A stretch of 64,000 nt of DNA from NCBI GenBank assembly GCA_050950025.1, contig JBMNGW010000013.1, forward strand, positions 62,001 to 126,000, in the 5' to 3' direction. The stretch comes from JBMNGW01 sp050950025 (GTDB lineage Bacteria; Spirochaetota; Spirochaetia; Sphaerochaetales; Sphaerochaetaceae). Position 1 is the first letter of the stretch. Each line of letters opens with the position of its first letter. Below the pieces are notes generated by a model. The model ran no database searches. It was given only the letters and a program-made list of their open reading frames with translations, and was not told the DNA's origin. Both the position numbers and the translations under genes were made by a program. Below are positions 8,580 to 18,900 of the stretch, in pieces.

Positions 8580-8786
8580 TTATTTCGATTTCGTGCGTAT
8601 GCCTAGCGCATATTCGTGAATGAGGGTGTTCAGCCGTGCGATGCTGCGACGCGTAGTGCGAATCGCCAGGGGGTTTTCCACCTGCCCAAGCACTTTTGCC
8701 ATCCTCAGGTTCAAAGCCTCTGTGCGCAGTTCATTCCGCTTGGCTACCAATTCTGCATAGGTCAAATCAGTAAATGAATGTTTCAT
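8580..8786 (-). CDS. rpmC: 50S ribosomal protein L29
   Basis: Small helical protein at the tunnel exit, which helps form the docking site for SRP and trigger factor (68 aa). It starts MKHSFTDLTYAELVAKRNEL and contains the typical ENPLAIRTTRRSIARLNT segment. It begins three bases after rplP ends. Confidence 0.96.
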   Translation of the reverse strand: MKHSFTDLTYAELVAKRNELRTEALNLRMAKVLGQVENPLAIRTTRRSIARLNTLIHEYALGIRTKSK

Positions 8787-8789
8787 AAC

Positions 8790-9206
8790 CTACTCCACTT
8801 CCCTTCTGGTGATGAATTTGGTTTTAATGGGAAGTTTGGAAGCAGCCAGCCTAAGCGCCTCGCGTGCCAAATCTTCCTGAACACCACCCATCTCAAACAT
8901 AACTGCACCGGTTTTGACAACGGCGACCCACCCTTCCGGGTTCCCTTTACCATTACCCTGCCTCGTTTCTGCAGGCTTTTTAGTAAACGGCATGTCGGGG
9001 AATATGCGAATCCAGACGTTACCTCCGCGCTTGATGTGGCGCGTCATGGCAATACGGGCAGCCTCTATTTGGCGGTTGGTAATCCATTTAGGCTCAGCCG
9101 CCACCAGACCATAGTCTCCGAAAGCGAGGAAATTTCCCCGGTAGGCGACTCCGTCCGTCTTGCCTCTCTGTTTCTTTCTATATTTGATTCTCTTAGGACT
9201 CAGCAT
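8790..9206 (-). CDS. rplP: 50S ribosomal protein L16
   Basis: Large-subunit protein near the A site (138 aa). It starts MLSPKRIKYRKKQRGKTDGV and carries RIFPDMPFTKKPAETRQGNG and GNPEGWVAVVKTGAVMFEM, both strongly conserved. The arginine-rich segment that L16 hydroxylases modify in some bacteria is present. It lies six bases after rpsC. Confidence 0.98.
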   Translation of the reverse strand: MLSPKRIKYRKKQRGKTDGVAYRGNFLAFGDYGLVAAEPKWITNRQIEAARIAMTRHIKRGGNVWIRIFPDMPFTKKPAETRQGNGKGNPEGWVAVVKTGAVMFEMGGVQEDLAREALRLAASKLPIKTKFITRREVE

Positions 9207-9212
9207 GATGCA

Positions 9213-9926
9213 TTAACTCCTTGTCTCGACGCCCTCAATCCGCTCCCGTGCGCTTTTACGCACCAGCAGACCAGCATCGTCTTTCTTCGACTTATCAAGA
9301 ATCTCCCCATTGTAAACCCATACTTTGACCCCGATGGTGCCAAACGAAGTTTTCGCTTCGGCAAACCCGTAATCGATGTCGCTGCGCAGGGTGTGCAGCG
9401 GGATTCTTCCATCCTTCAGCCATTCGGAACCGGCAATTTCTTTACCGCCAAGGCGTCCGGAAACTTTAATTTTAATTCCCTGGGCTCCGGCTTGCATGGC
9501 TTTGGAAATAGCCATTTTCAAAGCTCTGCGGTGCGAGCCGCGGTTGGAGAGCTGTCGAGCTACATTGAAGGCGACCAATTGTGCGTCGGCTTCGGGCTTT
9601 TTAATCTCCTTAATCTTAATCTGCACCTTTTTATCGGTAACAGCTTGCAGCCTGGCTCCCAATTTTTCCACATTGGCTCCTTTGGAACCGATGATGATGC
9701 CGGGACGGCTGGTAGAAATGGTCAGAGAAACACGCTGGGGCTTACGAACAATCTCGACGTCTGCGATTTCAGCTCCCTGCACTTCGGGACAAGAAAGAAG
9801 CACTTTTTTGAGCTTCAAATCCTCGTGCAGCGTTGCAGCATACTCTCTGGGATCGACGTACCACTTCGATTTCCATGTTTTATTGACTCCCAAACGAAGT
9901 CCTATCGGATTAACTTTCTGACCCAT
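9213..9926 (-). CDS. rpsC: 30S ribosomal protein S3
   Basis: Head protein lining the mRNA entry channel, with helicase-linked residues (237 aa). The N-terminal KH domain includes RPGIIIGSKGANVEKLGARL. The C-terminal domain carries GIKIKVSGRLGGKEIAGSEW. It starts MGQKVNPIGLRLGVNKTWKS. It follows rplV without a gap. Confidence 0.98.
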   Translation of the reverse strand: MGQKVNPIGLRLGVNKTWKSKWYVDPREYAATLHEDLKLKKVLLSCPEVQGAEIADVEIVRKPQRVSLTISTSRPGIIIGSKGANVEKLGARLQAVTDKKVQIKIKEIKKPEADAQLVAFNVARQLSNRGSHRRALKMAISKAMQAGAQGIKIKVSGRLGGKEIAGSEWLKDGRIPLHTLRSDIDYGFAEAKTSFGTIGVKVWVYNGEILDKSKKDDAGLLVRKSARERIEGVETRS

Positions 9927-10283
9927 TTACTTGCCCACCTTTTCATCAAGCACAACAGTGATGTGACACTGCCTCTTCAAAAGAATGTCGCGGCGCCCGT
10001 GTGAACGCGGCCACACCCGCTTCATGCGAGGACCATCATCGACGTAGAGCTTGGCAATGACCAACTGTTCTTCATCAAGCCTTCTGTTTTGACTGATGGC
10101 ATTAGCTGCTGCCGACTGGACAACTCTTTTAATGAGCACGGCTCCTTTTTGGGGCATTGCCTCAAGGATTGCCATCGCCTCTACATAGGGCTTGCTCCGT
10201 ACCAAATCGGCAACAGGGCGAACCTTGGAAGGAGAAGAGGGCAAATACTTTGCAACTGCTCTAAAACCTTTCTTATCATCCAT
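9927..10283 (-). CDS. rplV: 50S ribosomal protein L22
   Basis: Tunnel-lining protein whose hairpin contacts the nascent chain and macrolides (118 aa from the ATG chosen). The core SSPSKVRPVADLVRSKPYVE is the family signature. The C-terminal RMKRVWPRSHGRRDILLKRQ forms the extended tunnel loop. An in-frame TTG three codons earlier was not used. It lies between rpsS and rpsC. Confidence 0.97.
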   Translation of the reverse strand: MDDKKGFRAVAKYLPSSPSKVRPVADLVRSKPYVEAMAILEAMPQKGAVLIKRVVQSAAANAISQNRRLDEEQLVIAKLYVDDGPRMKRVWPRSHGRRDILLKRQCHITVVLDEKVGK

Positions 10284-10295
10284 ATGCAACACCTA

Positions 10296-10574
10296 CTACC
10301 TTCTAGCCTTCTTGTCAGATCCGGCATGCCCGCGGAAAATTCGCGTCGGAGCGAACTCTCCAAGCTTGTGGCCTACCAGGTTCTCAGTGATGAAAACCGG
10401 CACCCACGTTTTGCCGTTATAGACAGAAATCGTATAACCTACCATCTCAGGAATAATCGTAGAGGTGCGGGAATACGTTTTGATCATCGGCTTCTGGGCC
10501 GATTTGCTTGCATCAGCGATCCTCTTGTAGAGTCGTTTCTCAATAAAAGGACCCTTTTTGATTGACCTAGCCAC
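10296..10574 (-). CDS. rpsS: 30S ribosomal protein S19
   Basis: Head protein partnering S13 (92 aa). It starts MARSIKKGPFIEKRLYKRIA, and GHKLGEFAPTRIFRGHAGSD near the C-terminus is the PROSITE-type signature. It lies between rplB and rplV and is intact. Confidence 0.98.
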   Translation of the reverse strand: MARSIKKGPFIEKRLYKRIADASKSAQKPMIKTYSRTSTIIPEMVGYTISVYNGKTWVPVFITENLVGHKLGEFAPTRIFRGHAGSDKKARR

Positions 10575-10585
10575 TTTCTCTACTC

Positions 10586-11410
10586 CTACTTCCGCTTCTT
10601 AACAATGAAATTGCCCGAAGGCTTGTTCTTCTTGCGTGTCTTATAGCCCTTCGTGGGAACTCCCCACGGAGTTACAGGGTGCCTTCCTGAAGAGGTTTTC
10701 CCTTCACCACCACCATGGGGGTGATCAATGGGGTTCATGGCAACTCCCCGTACTTTCGGTCGTCTTCCGAGCCAGCGGGCTCTTCCAGCCTTACCAAGGG
10801 TAACGTTCATATGATCGTCATTACCCAATGCCCCCAATGTTGCAATGCACTCACCAAAAATCATCCTCATCTCGCCTGAGGGGAGACGAAGAGTCACATA
10901 ATCACCCTCTTTGGCCACAATCGTAGCACCAAGACCAGCGCTGCGAACTAGTTGTCCGCCTCTGCCAAGTTGGAGCTCCACGTTGTGCACTGTCAGTCCC
11001 AAGGGAATATTTTTCATCGGCAAAGCATTGCCGATATCAAGCGGTGCATTTGGTCCGCTGACAACTTTGGCGCCGACTTTGATCCCCTTAGGGGCAAGGA
11101 TATAGCGCTTTTCGCCATCGGCGTAGGCAAGCAAAGCAATATTAGCCGAACGGTTTGGATCGTACTCAATCGTTTTGACAGTTGCCGGAATGCCGTGCTT
11201 ATCGCGTTTAAAATCGATAATGCGGTAGGCTCTTTTGTGTCCCCCTCCGCGTCGGCGTACGCTAACGCGACCGAATGCGTCTCGCCCTGCTTTTTGGTGC
11301 AACTTGGTTGTCAACGACTTTTCAGGCTTTTGGGCGGTGATTTCATCAAACACCAAGGTTGTCTTCTGGCGCAGTCCAGGGGTATGTGGTTTATAAGTCT
11401 TCAGTGCCAT
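10586..11410 (-). CDS. rplB: 50S ribosomal protein L2
   Basis: Conserved large-subunit protein needed for subunit joining and peptidyl transfer (274 aa). The SH3-like core includes GGGHKRAYRIIDFKRDKHGI. The C-terminal segment VRGVAMNPIDHPHGGGEGKT contains the histidine region implicated in peptidyl-transferase function. It lies between rplW and rpsS. Confidence 0.98.
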   Translation of the reverse strand: MALKTYKPHTPGLRQKTTLVFDEITAQKPEKSLTTKLHQKAGRDAFGRVSVRRRGGGHKRAYRIIDFKRDKHGIPATVKTIEYDPNRSANIALLAYADGEKRYILAPKGIKVGAKVVSGPNAPLDIGNALPMKNIPLGLTVHNVELQLGRGGQLVRSAGLGATIVAKEGDYVTLRLPSGEMRMIFGECIATLGALGNDDHMNVTLGKAGRARWLGRRPKVRGVAMNPIDHPHGGGEGKTSSGRHPVTPWGVPTKGYKTRKKNKPSGNFIVKKRK

Positions 11411-11419
11411 GTCTACCTC

Positions 11420-11722
11420 CTACAGTCCTTCAATCGCCTGAATGACGTCGCCTTTAGCCAGAGTAACAATAGCCTTTTTCCAATCGCCTGTGGTACCGCG
11501 GATATGACCGCCTTTACCACGGGTGTATTTGGGCTTGCCTTTGACGCTGATAATATTACATGCCAGCGGCAGGACACCAAACAGCTCTTTGACTGCTGCC
11601 ATCACTTCATACTTATTGGCCCTCGGATCGACTTTGAATGTATATCGTTTAGATTCCGCTTCCCGTGCCAGATTGGATTTCTCCGTCAGCACAGGTTCAA
11701 TGATTACTTGATCTGCTCTCAC
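11420..11722 (-). CDS. rplW: 50S ribosomal protein L23
   Basis: Tunnel-exit protein that docks trigger factor and SRP (100 aa). It starts MRADQVIIEPVLTEKSNLAR and contains RYTFKVDPRANKYEVMAAVK. The gene begins one base beyond the end of rplD, as expected for a tightly coupled S10 operon. Confidence 0.97.
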   Translation of the reverse strand: MRADQVIIEPVLTEKSNLAREAESKRYTFKVDPRANKYEVMAAVKELFGVLPLACNIISVKGKPKYTRGKGGHIRGTTGDWKKAIVTLAKGDVIQAIEGL

Positions 11723-11723
11723 A

Positions 11724-12362
11724 TCAAACCCCTTGTGTATCGCCGTAGAACTCGTTGAGGTTCTTGGCAGCGCCTTCGAGCATCAACACTTTCTTGCCGT
11801 ACAGCAGTTCTTTGGCTGAGAGTCTGTTGTAAGAAAGAACTCTCAGATACGGAATGTTCCTAGCAGCACGGCGCAGCATTGCATCATCGTCCTTCAGGAT
11901 CAGAACAGTGCGTCCGTTGTCTGTGACAAAGCGCTGCACAATCTGGGCAAGCTCTTTGGTTTTTCCGCTTTCTATGGAAAAGTCCTCAACGACAGCCAGC
12001 CTCTCTTCTTTCACTGAAAGCGAAAGAAGTGATTTCATGGCAAGCCTTTTGACTTTCTTGGGCAGCACATAGCTGTAATCACGAGGCTTGGGTCCAAAAA
12101 CGGTCCCCCCTCCTACCCAAATAGGCGACTTCTTGTCTCCGGCGCGAGCATTGCCCGTCCCTTTTTGTCTGTAGGGCTTAGCGTTGCTGTAATTCACTTC
12201 GGCACGAGTCTTAGTGCTTGCAGTACCGACTCTGCGGTTAGCAAGCTCGTTGTTCACTGCGTGGTAAATTGAGCCGTCGCTGATTTCGCGGTTGAAGACT
12301 TCATCGTTGAGAGTAATCGTGCGTAACTCTTCTCCCTGTATTGAAAAGACCTTTGTTTTCAT
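11724..12362 (-). CDS. rplD: 50S ribosomal protein L4
   Basis: Tunnel-lining protein and, in E. coli, transcriptional/translational repressor of the S10 operon (212 aa). The extended loop ARAGDKKSPIWVGGGTVFGP and upstream KPYRQKGTGNARAG are diagnostic. It lies 9 bases after rplC. This is the last intact gene before the damaged stretch that starts in rplC. Confidence 0.97.
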   Translation of the reverse strand: MKTKVFSIQGEELRTITLNDEVFNREISDGSIYHAVNNELANRRVGTASTKTRAEVNYSNAKPYRQKGTGNARAGDKKSPIWVGGGTVFGPKPRDYSYVLPKKVKRLAMKSLLSLSVKEERLAVVEDFSIESGKTKELAQIVQRFVTDNGRTVLILKDDDAMLRRAARNIPYLRVLSYNRLSAKELLYGKKVLMLEGAAKNLNEFYGDTQGV

Positions 12363-12371
12363 TTCTCGCCT

Positions 12372-12993
12372 CTACTTCTTCTTCGCCTGTTTCACGAGGA
12401 CGACACTTTGAGCAGGTCCGGGAATGGCGCCTTTGACGAGCAATACGCTTTTTTCCTCATCGACTCGCACAACGCGAAGATTCTGTACGGTGACTTGATC
12501 GCCGCCCATGCGGCCCGCCATTTTCCTTCCTTTGAAGGTTTTGCCGGGGCTCGTAGACATGCCGGTTCCACCAATATGACGGTGGAACTTCGATCCGTGA
12601 GTTTTTCTGCCCCCGCGGAATCCGTACCGCTTCACAACGCCCTGAAAGCCTTTACCCTTGGAAGTTCCCACAACATCAACATACATGATGTCTTTGAACA
12701 CATCGACGCCAAGTACATCCCCAACTGCCGTCTCGCGGTCAAAATCCCTCATTTCCACAAGGGTCTTTTTAGGGGTGCAAACATCGGCGAATTGGCCGGC
12801 ATACGGTTTTGTCGTTTGGCTTGCCTTCTTGTCGAAAGAGCCAATCACACAGGAACTGTAGGCCATTTTTCTCTACTGTTCGCTGGTCAACGACAACGTT
12901 GTCCTCTATTTTTATCACTGTCACAGGAGTAAGTACGCCATTAGCATCAAACACCTGCGTCATTCCTAACTTTCTTCCGATAAGCCCTAACAT
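12372..12993 (-). CDS. rplC: 50S ribosomal protein L3, one frameshift
   Basis: L3 directs early 50S assembly and reaches the peptidyl-transferase centre. The 5' part reads MLGLIGRKLGMTQVFDANG in one frame to about VEKNG. The rest, YSSCVIGSFDKKASQTTKPY onward to GPAQSVVLVKQAKKK, is in another. Removing one C of the GGCC at about 12861-12864 restores a single 206-aa protein of normal length. The conserved FRGGRKTHGSKFHRHIGGTG region is present. The break is probably a sequencing insertion. Confidence 0.93.
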
Positions 12994-13008
12994 CTCTTAC
13001 CTCAACTG

Positions 13009-13318
13009 TTACTGTTTAATCTCTACATCAACGCCGGCAGGAAGCTCCAGCTTCATCAGGGCGTCCATAACTTTCGATGTAGGGGTCCAGAATGTCTATC
13101 AGTCTCTTGTGGGTCCGCATTTCGAACTGTTCGCGGGACTTTTTGTTCACATGAGGTGATCTGAGAACAGTAAATTTATTGATATGAGTCGGCAGGGGTA
13201 CGGGGCCAGAGACTTTGGCACCAGACTTAACCACTGTCATTACAATAGCTTTAGCACTCTGCTCAACCAGCTCGATGTCAAAACCTCTCAGCCGTACCCG
13301 AATTCTATCCTTAGCCAT
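13009..13318 (-). CDS. rpsJ: 30S ribosomal protein S10, one frameshift
   Basis: S10 is a head protein and also NusE, the antitermination partner of NusB. The frame MAKDRIRVRLRGFDIELVEQ runs to RTHKRLIDILDP and then leaves the family. Deleting one base of the four-C run near 13082-13086 gives the canonical end TSKVMDALMKLELPAGVDVE and a stop at 13009, a normal 102 aa. Two ATGs overlap at the start; 13318 is better spaced from GGAGG than 13321. It is the first gene of the S10 operon, directly behind a terminator-like hairpin. Confidence 0.93.
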
Positions 13319-13338
13319 CATTCCTCCAAAAAACAAGT

Positions 13339-13365
13339 CTTGCTCGCACACTAGGTGCGAGCAAG
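13339..13365 (-). terminator. Hairpin terminator between tuf and rpsJ
   Basis: An 11-bp perfect stem (CTTGCTCGCAC / GTGCGAGCAAG) with a 5-nt loop is followed, five bases later on the minus strand, by TTTTTT. This fits an intrinsic terminator for tuf. Because rpsJ begins right behind it with almost no room for a promoter, it is probably leaky and sets the ratio of EF-Tu to ribosomal-protein mRNA. Confidence 0.75.
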
Positions 13366-13376
13366 GTGTATAGCAT

Positions 13377-14572
13377 TTATTGCTCGATAATCTCGATGAC
13401 CTGTCCAGAAGCTACGGTTTTGCCCCCTTCGCGGATAGCAAATCTCAAGCCCTTGTCCATGGCGACGGGGTGAATCAGCTCAACTTCAATCTCGGTGTTG
13501 TCACCGGGGAGTACCATCTGTTTGCCTTCAGGCAGGTTAACAGTACCGGTAATGTCGGTAGTTCTGAAATAGAACTGGGGACGATACCCCGAGAAGAATG
13601 GGGAGTGACGTCCACCCTCTTCTTTGCTCAACACATAGACAGTCCCCTTGAACTTCTGGTGGGGAGTGATTGTCTTGGGCTTAGCCAGAACCTGTCCGCG
13701 GAATACATCGTTCTTGTCAATTCCACGCAAAAGAGCGCCGATGTTATCTCCGGCTTGGCCTTCGTCAAGCAACTTGTTAAACATCTCAACTCCGGTACAA
13801 ACGGTGTCTTTGGTTGGTCTGATACCGACAATCGACACAGGATCGTTCACATGCAAGATACCGCGCTCAATTCTGCCGGTAACAACAGTTCCGCGGCCGC
13901 TGATGGAGAAGACGTCTTCAATAGGCATGAGGAACGGCTTATCGACATCGCGCTCGGCGGAAGCGGAATGTAGGTGTCCATGGCTTCAAGGAGATCGTGG
14001 ATGCACTTGGTTTTTTCAGGATCATCGGGATGCTCCATTGCCTCAAAGGCAGAACCTTTGATGATTGGAGTATTTTCGCCGTCGAAACCGTACTGAGTCA
14101 GCAAGTCTCTCATCTCTTCTTCAACAAGCTCAATAAGATCGGGGTCGTCGACTTGGTCAACTTTGTTAACAAACACGATGATTGTTGGCACTCCAACCTG
14201 ACGGGCGAGCAGGATATGCTCTTTAGTCTGGGCCATGGCACCGTCGGTGGCGGCAACAACGAGAATTGCACCGTCCATCTGGGCAGCACCGGTGATCATG
14301 TTCTTGATGTAGTCAGCGTGTCCCGGGCAGTCAACGTGAGCATAGTGGCGGTTTTCGCTCTGGTACTCGACGTGACGGGTGTTAATGGTAATTCCCCGTG
14401 CCTTCTCTTCGGGAGCGTTGTCAATCTCTTCGTAGCTCATCACTTTATCGCCCATTTGTTTGGCGGAGTACATAGAGATTGCAGCAGTAAGAGTAGTCTT
14501 GCCATGGTCAACGTGACCGATGGTGCCTACGTTTACGTGTGGCTTTGTTCTGTTGAATTTTTCCTTAGCCAT
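13377..14572 (-). CDS. tuf: Elongation factor Tu, one frameshift
   Basis: EF-Tu delivers aminoacyl-tRNA to the ribosome as a GTP complex. The start MAKEKFNRTKPHVNVGTIGH and P-loop GHVDHGKTTL (near residue 18) open the G domain; DCPGHADY and NKVD follow. The 5' part ends at DTYIPLPP, and the rest resumes at MPIEDVFSISGRGTVVTGRI in another frame. One missing base near 13955-13957 (probably a G, giving PPERDVDKPF) restores 398 aa. ATG 14572 has AAGGAGG eight bases upstream. It has its own promoter. Confidence 0.94.
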
Positions 14573-14692
14573 CAGTTCCTCCTTGTGACAACCTGTATCA
14601 CAAAAAATTTGTATCATGTTCCATAAAGGCAAGACGCCTTTAGCTTCAGCACAAAGAGACAAACAGATGGTCGATTAGATAACGATAACTAG

Positions 14693-14728
14693 GGGTCCAG
14701 AGGTCGAAAGGGCCTTTAGCCCTCCGAC
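14693..14728 (-). other. Hairpin in the tuf leader
   Basis: On the minus strand GTCGGAGGGC-TAAAG-GCCCTTTCGAC can fold into an interrupted stem (AGGGC/GCCCT inside GTCG/CGAC). There is no U tract after it, so I do not call it a terminator. It lies in the roughly 275-nt untranslated leader between the tuf promoter and the tuf start, a stretch with no gene. Confidence 0.4.
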
Positions 14729-14852
14729 ATAGTACAGAATTATAAAAAATCTGCAGCCTGGAACCACCTTATCATCCAGTGTTAATCAGGACAATCGGTT
14801 TGGCTCTGACAGCGCCGCAAGGAAATCAATCCGATGCGCGGACGCCTTTGCA

Positions 14853-14881
14853 AATATAGAGAGTTTGCCCAGTTGTGTCAA
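14853..14881 (-). promoter_or_regulatory. Sigma-70 promoter of tuf
   Basis: TTGACA (14876-14881), a 17-base spacer and TATATT (14853-14858) on the minus strand form a near-consensus promoter. It lies downstream of rpsG and its hairpin and about 280 bases before tuf. It would let EF-Tu, and by readthrough the S10/spc/alpha genes, be transcribed independently of rpoBC. Confidence 0.8.
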
Positions 14882-14923
14882 CCTGTAAACCCTCTTCTGT
14901 TGCAAACATTCTGTGGACAAGCA

Positions 14924-14947
14924 AAAGACGCCGATAATGGCGCCTTT
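14924..14947 (-). terminator. Hairpin after rpsG
   Basis: Nine-base arms (AAAGGCGCC / GGCGTCTTT, one G-T pair) with a 6-nt loop lie just past the rpsG stop, and the descending arm runs into TTTTGCTTG. It is a weak intrinsic terminator or mRNA 3' protection hairpin ahead of the tuf promoter. Confidence 0.55.
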
Positions 14948-14959
14948 GCACAGTCTGTC

Positions 14960-15430
14960 CTACCGGTTATGGGTAGAAAAAGCCTTGTTGGCCTCTGCCA
15001 TCCGGTGGGTATCTTCTTTTTTCTTGAAAGCAGCACCAGTATTGGCTACCGCATCAAGCAATTCAGCCGAGAGTTTTTCGCTCATCGATTTGCCGTTACG
15101 AGCCCGAGCCGCCGTAATAATCCAGCGCATAGCCAAAGCTTCGCGACGGTTTTCCTTGATTTCAACAGGAACTTGGTAGGTAGCACCACCGACGCGGCGC
15201 GATTTTACCTCTACCACAGGCCTGACATTTTCAAGGGCCTTCAAAAAGACTTCAAGCGGATTTTCGCCACTTTTCTCTTTGACGGTCTCCAAGGCATCGT
15301 AAATGATTTTGGTGCTCAACGACTTTTTGCCGTCAAACATCATTCTGCGGATAAACTTCTCCACCACAACACTGTCGTACACAGCATCGGGCAAAATTTC
15401 CCTTACGGGAGCAATTGTTCTTCTAGCCAT
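14960..15430 (-). CDS. rpsG: 30S ribosomal protein S7
   Basis: Primary head-assembly protein binding the 3' domain of 16S rRNA (156 aa). It starts MARRTIAPVREILPDAVYDS and contains GGATYQVPVEIKENRREALA and MAEANKAFSTHNR at the C-terminus. In E. coli S7 represses the str operon. It follows rpsL by about 12 bases. fusA, which usually follows, is absent, and a promoter plus tuf come next. Confidence 0.97.
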   Translation of the reverse strand: MARRTIAPVREILPDAVYDSVVVEKFIRRMMFDGKKSLSTKIIYDALETVKEKSGENPLEVFLKALENVRPVVEVKSRRVGGATYQVPVEIKENRREALAMRWIITAARARNGKSMSEKLSAELLDAVANTGAAFKKKEDTHRMAEANKAFSTHNR

Positions 15431-15442
15431 TGTCCGCCTCCA

Positions 15443-15820
15443 TTAAGCCTTGGGCTTTTTCGCACCGTATTTGGAACGCGCCTGCTTCTGCGATCAGTTA
15501 CTCCAAGAGTATCCTTGGCTCCACGCACAATGTGATAGCGAACTCCGGGAAGGTCTTTGACCCTGCCTCCGCGCATCAGGACAACTGAGTGCTCTTGCAG
15601 GTTATGCCCCACTCCGGGAATATAGGCAGTAACTTCAATGCCGTTAGAAAGGCGCACCCTAGCGACTTTCCGTAAGGCAGAGTTTGGCTTTTTGGGCGTG
15701 ACGGGTCATAACACGCGTACATACGCCTCGTTTTTGGGGACACCCTTGCAACGCTGGGCTCTTTGTCTTATTGGCCCGGGTGCTTCTCCCCTTGCGAATT
15801 AACTGATTAATCGTAGGCAT
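15443..15820 (-). CDS. rpsL: 30S ribosomal protein S12, two frameshifts
   Basis: S12 sits at the decoding centre and is the streptomycin target. It reads MPTINQLIRKGRSTRANKTK, then TRVM in frame one. An extra C near 15698-15701 shifts the frame before VARVRLSNGIEVTAYIPGVG, and one missing base near 15478-15484 shifts it again before the end RSKYGAKKPKA. Correcting both gives 125 aa, the family length. The conserved PKKPNSALRK lysine region, whose mutation gives streptomycin resistance, is recovered after correction. Confidence 0.92.
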
Positions 15821-15911
15821 CTTTCGATACACTCCCTTTTTAACTTCATAACAGCCGCAAGCGGCTTGCGATGTATCTTAATCTCCAAAGTCAGCATGCA
15901 AAGCCTTCTCT

Positions 15912-15931
15912 TTCATTCAGCGATGAAAGAA
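15912..15931 (-). other. Hairpin between rpsL and rpoC
   Basis: CTTTCATCGCTGAATGAAAG on the minus strand pairs CTTTCAT with ATGAAAG around a 6-nt loop. A second small stem, GCCGC-TT-GCGGC, lies nearby at 15852-15863. There is no clear U tract; this may be an RNA processing or attenuation site between rpoC and rpsL. Confidence 0.4.
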
Positions 15932-15940
15932 GAGGAGGAC

Positions 15941-18900
15941 CTACAGGTCGTCCTCTTCATCATCGGAGGCTTCACCTTCGGAAACTATTTCTTCATAATC
16001 GCTTGGATCAAACTCTTCGTCTTCATCAAGCAATCCTTGGCGGCGAGAGCCCATCAGCGACTGTACTTTTTCACCCAGATCAATGGGGCTATCTTCTTTC
16101 ACCCTAATGTTTCTGTAGCGTTTCATACCGGTTCCTGCCGGAATGAGGTGGCCAATGATGACGTTCTCTTTCAGACCGCGCAACACGTCTCTACTACCAG
16201 CAATGGCAGCATTTGTCAAGACCTTGGTTGTCTCTTGGAACGAGGCAGCCGAGATGAATGAGTCGATGCTTAGGGAAGCTCTGGTGATTCCTAACAGCAT
16301 AGGCCGCGCATCAGCAGGCTGTCCTCCTTCGCGGATAACCCGTTCATTTTCTTCATGGAAACGGTACTTGTCGACCTGTTCGCCATGAATAAAGCTCGTA
16401 TCGCCAACGTTAACAATTTCCACTTTGCGCAGCATCTGGCGAACAACCACTCCCAAGTGGCTTGTCGTTGATGTTTACTCCCTGCAATCGATACACTTCT
16501 TGCACTTCATCCAATAGGAATGACTGCAGAGCATTCTCACCTAAGATTTCAAGAATGTCATGGGGGTCAATGGGACCGTCACTGAGCTTTTCAGCCGCTT
16601 CGACATGATCCCCATCGCGAACCAGCAAATGCTTAGCCATCGGAACCTGATGTTTGAACTCCCGTCCGTAGTCATCCTCAACCAGAACAACTCGTTTGGC
16701 TTTAACCACAGGACCGAATTTAACAATACCTGTTACTTGGGCCAATACTGCAGGGTTTTTAGGCCGACGAGCTTCAAAAAGCTCTCCAACCCGCGGCAAA
16801 CCTCCGGTGATATCTTTAGTCTTCACACTCTCTTTAAGCAGTTTGGCAAGGATGCGGCGCCTTTTTTACGTTAGCTCCATCCTCAATGTTCAGATAACTG
16901 GAAGCAGGTAAGAAGTAAGTAGTCAGCACCTCTTTGTCTTCATCGACAATGGCAAGACGAGGCTGCAACGTTTCACTAATGTGGTCGGTAATCTTTTTCT
17001 CAATACCGCCTGTTTCGACGTTAATCTCCTCTTTGAGCGTCGTACCAAGCTTGATGTCAATAAAACTCGATTTTCCCATCAAATTCAGCAATAATTGGTT
17101 CACTGAAAGGATCGAAAACGGCAACAGTTGCATTTTGAGCCACATAATCGCCGATTTTTACTTTCAGCTCCGAGCCGCTGGGGATATCGAGCCGTTGCTC
17201 TTGGGCCACGATGATAATCTTTTTATCGTAGTGCTGCACAATACCGATTTTGTCGGAAGCAATGACTTTGCCTTTGGCATCCTTATATAAAGGTGCTCCC
17301 ACAAAGACACGATCTCCGTCTTCAACAAGCATCTGAACCTCCCCTTTGGGAGCCACTTCGCTCATAACGCGGGAGAAGTAGAGATGCCCTTTACGTGTAA
17401 AGAGACGAGAGCCATCTTTGGTTTCGATAATTGAGCCGGTAATGTTGTTCACCATAATCGGATGGTGCAACGCAATGCGGTTATCTTCTCCGCCGCTGGT
17501 GGCAGTTCCTCCGATGTGGAACGTTCTCATCGTTAACTGAGTTCCCGGTTGTCCAATGGATTGGGGCAGCAATAATTCCCACCGCCTCTCCGATGTCTAC
17601 CGGTCTGTTGGTGCCAGGTTCCGCCCATAGCACTTGCGACACAACACCATGATGAGCTTCACAGGTAAGCACCGTTCTGATAAGAACCGATTCGATACCC
17701 GAGTCCTCAAATTTCATGTGCCTTTTGGGCAGTGATTTCGTTGTTAACATCGAGAATCAGTTCTCCGGTAATCGGATGCTTCACTTTTTCAAGGGTGTAA
17801 CGCCAATGATTCTCTCCGGCAAGAGGCTCAACAATGTCATCGCCATCTTTCATGGCCATCCGCTCAATACCGTTAATGGTACCGCAGTCGTCTCTTCATT
17901 GACTACTACATCTTGAGCAATATCGACGAGCCTACGAGTCAAATAGCCTGCTTCAGCCGTCTTTAGGGCCGTATCGGCTAATCCTTTACGCGCTCCGTTG
18001 GTCGAGATGAAAAACGCGATGATGGACAGTCCCTCTTTAAAGTTGGAACGGATGGGGAACTCAATAATGTCGCCTGATGGCTTGGCCATCAAACCTCTCA
18101 TCCCACCAAGTTGCCTAATCTGGGTCTTAGAACCTCTGGCACCCGAGTCGGCCATCAAAAACAGCGGGGTTAAAGCCGTTTTGGCTTGTCCGCAATTCAT
18201 CCATCAATGAAGAAGCAATGTCTTCGGTTGTTTTACTCCAAATTTCAATGACTCGGTTGTAACGCTCATCGTGGGTGATGTGCCCTTGGCGGTACTGCTC
18301 TCTGATTTCGGCTTGGCTTTGGTCGGCTAGTTCAACCAGCTCCTTCTTGGCTTTGGGAATAATCATGTCGCTCAGACCGATTGTTGTGCCAAAAAGGGTT
18401 GCGTACAAAAAGCCGATATCTTTAATGGAATCAAGCATTTGTACGGCCACTGAGGATTTTTGATTCTGAATCACATCCCCAACCAGCTTCTTAAGCTCCT
18501 TATCGCCAAAACAGACGTTCTGGAAAGGAATTTCTTTGGGCATTTTCGAGTTGAAAATCACCCGCCCGGGAGTTGTTTCCACCCGAGTGCCGTCGCCAAG
18601 GCGGTATTTAATCAAAGCATTGTAGGAAAGAGCTCCCGCTTCAATAGCAACAATCAGCTCAGAAAGGGTGTCATAAAACCGCCCCTCTCCTTTGGCTCCT
18701 TTCATTTCCCGAGTCAGGTAGTTGATTCCCATAATCATATCCTGAGAGGGGAATACAATCGGTTTACCGTTGGCCGGATCTAAAAGGTTAGTAGCCGAAA
18801 GCATTAGAGTCCAACACTCAATTTGGGCTGCCTGAGTCAGCGGTACGTGCACAGCCATTTGATCCCCATCAAAGTCAGCGTTGTAAGCGTGACATACTAA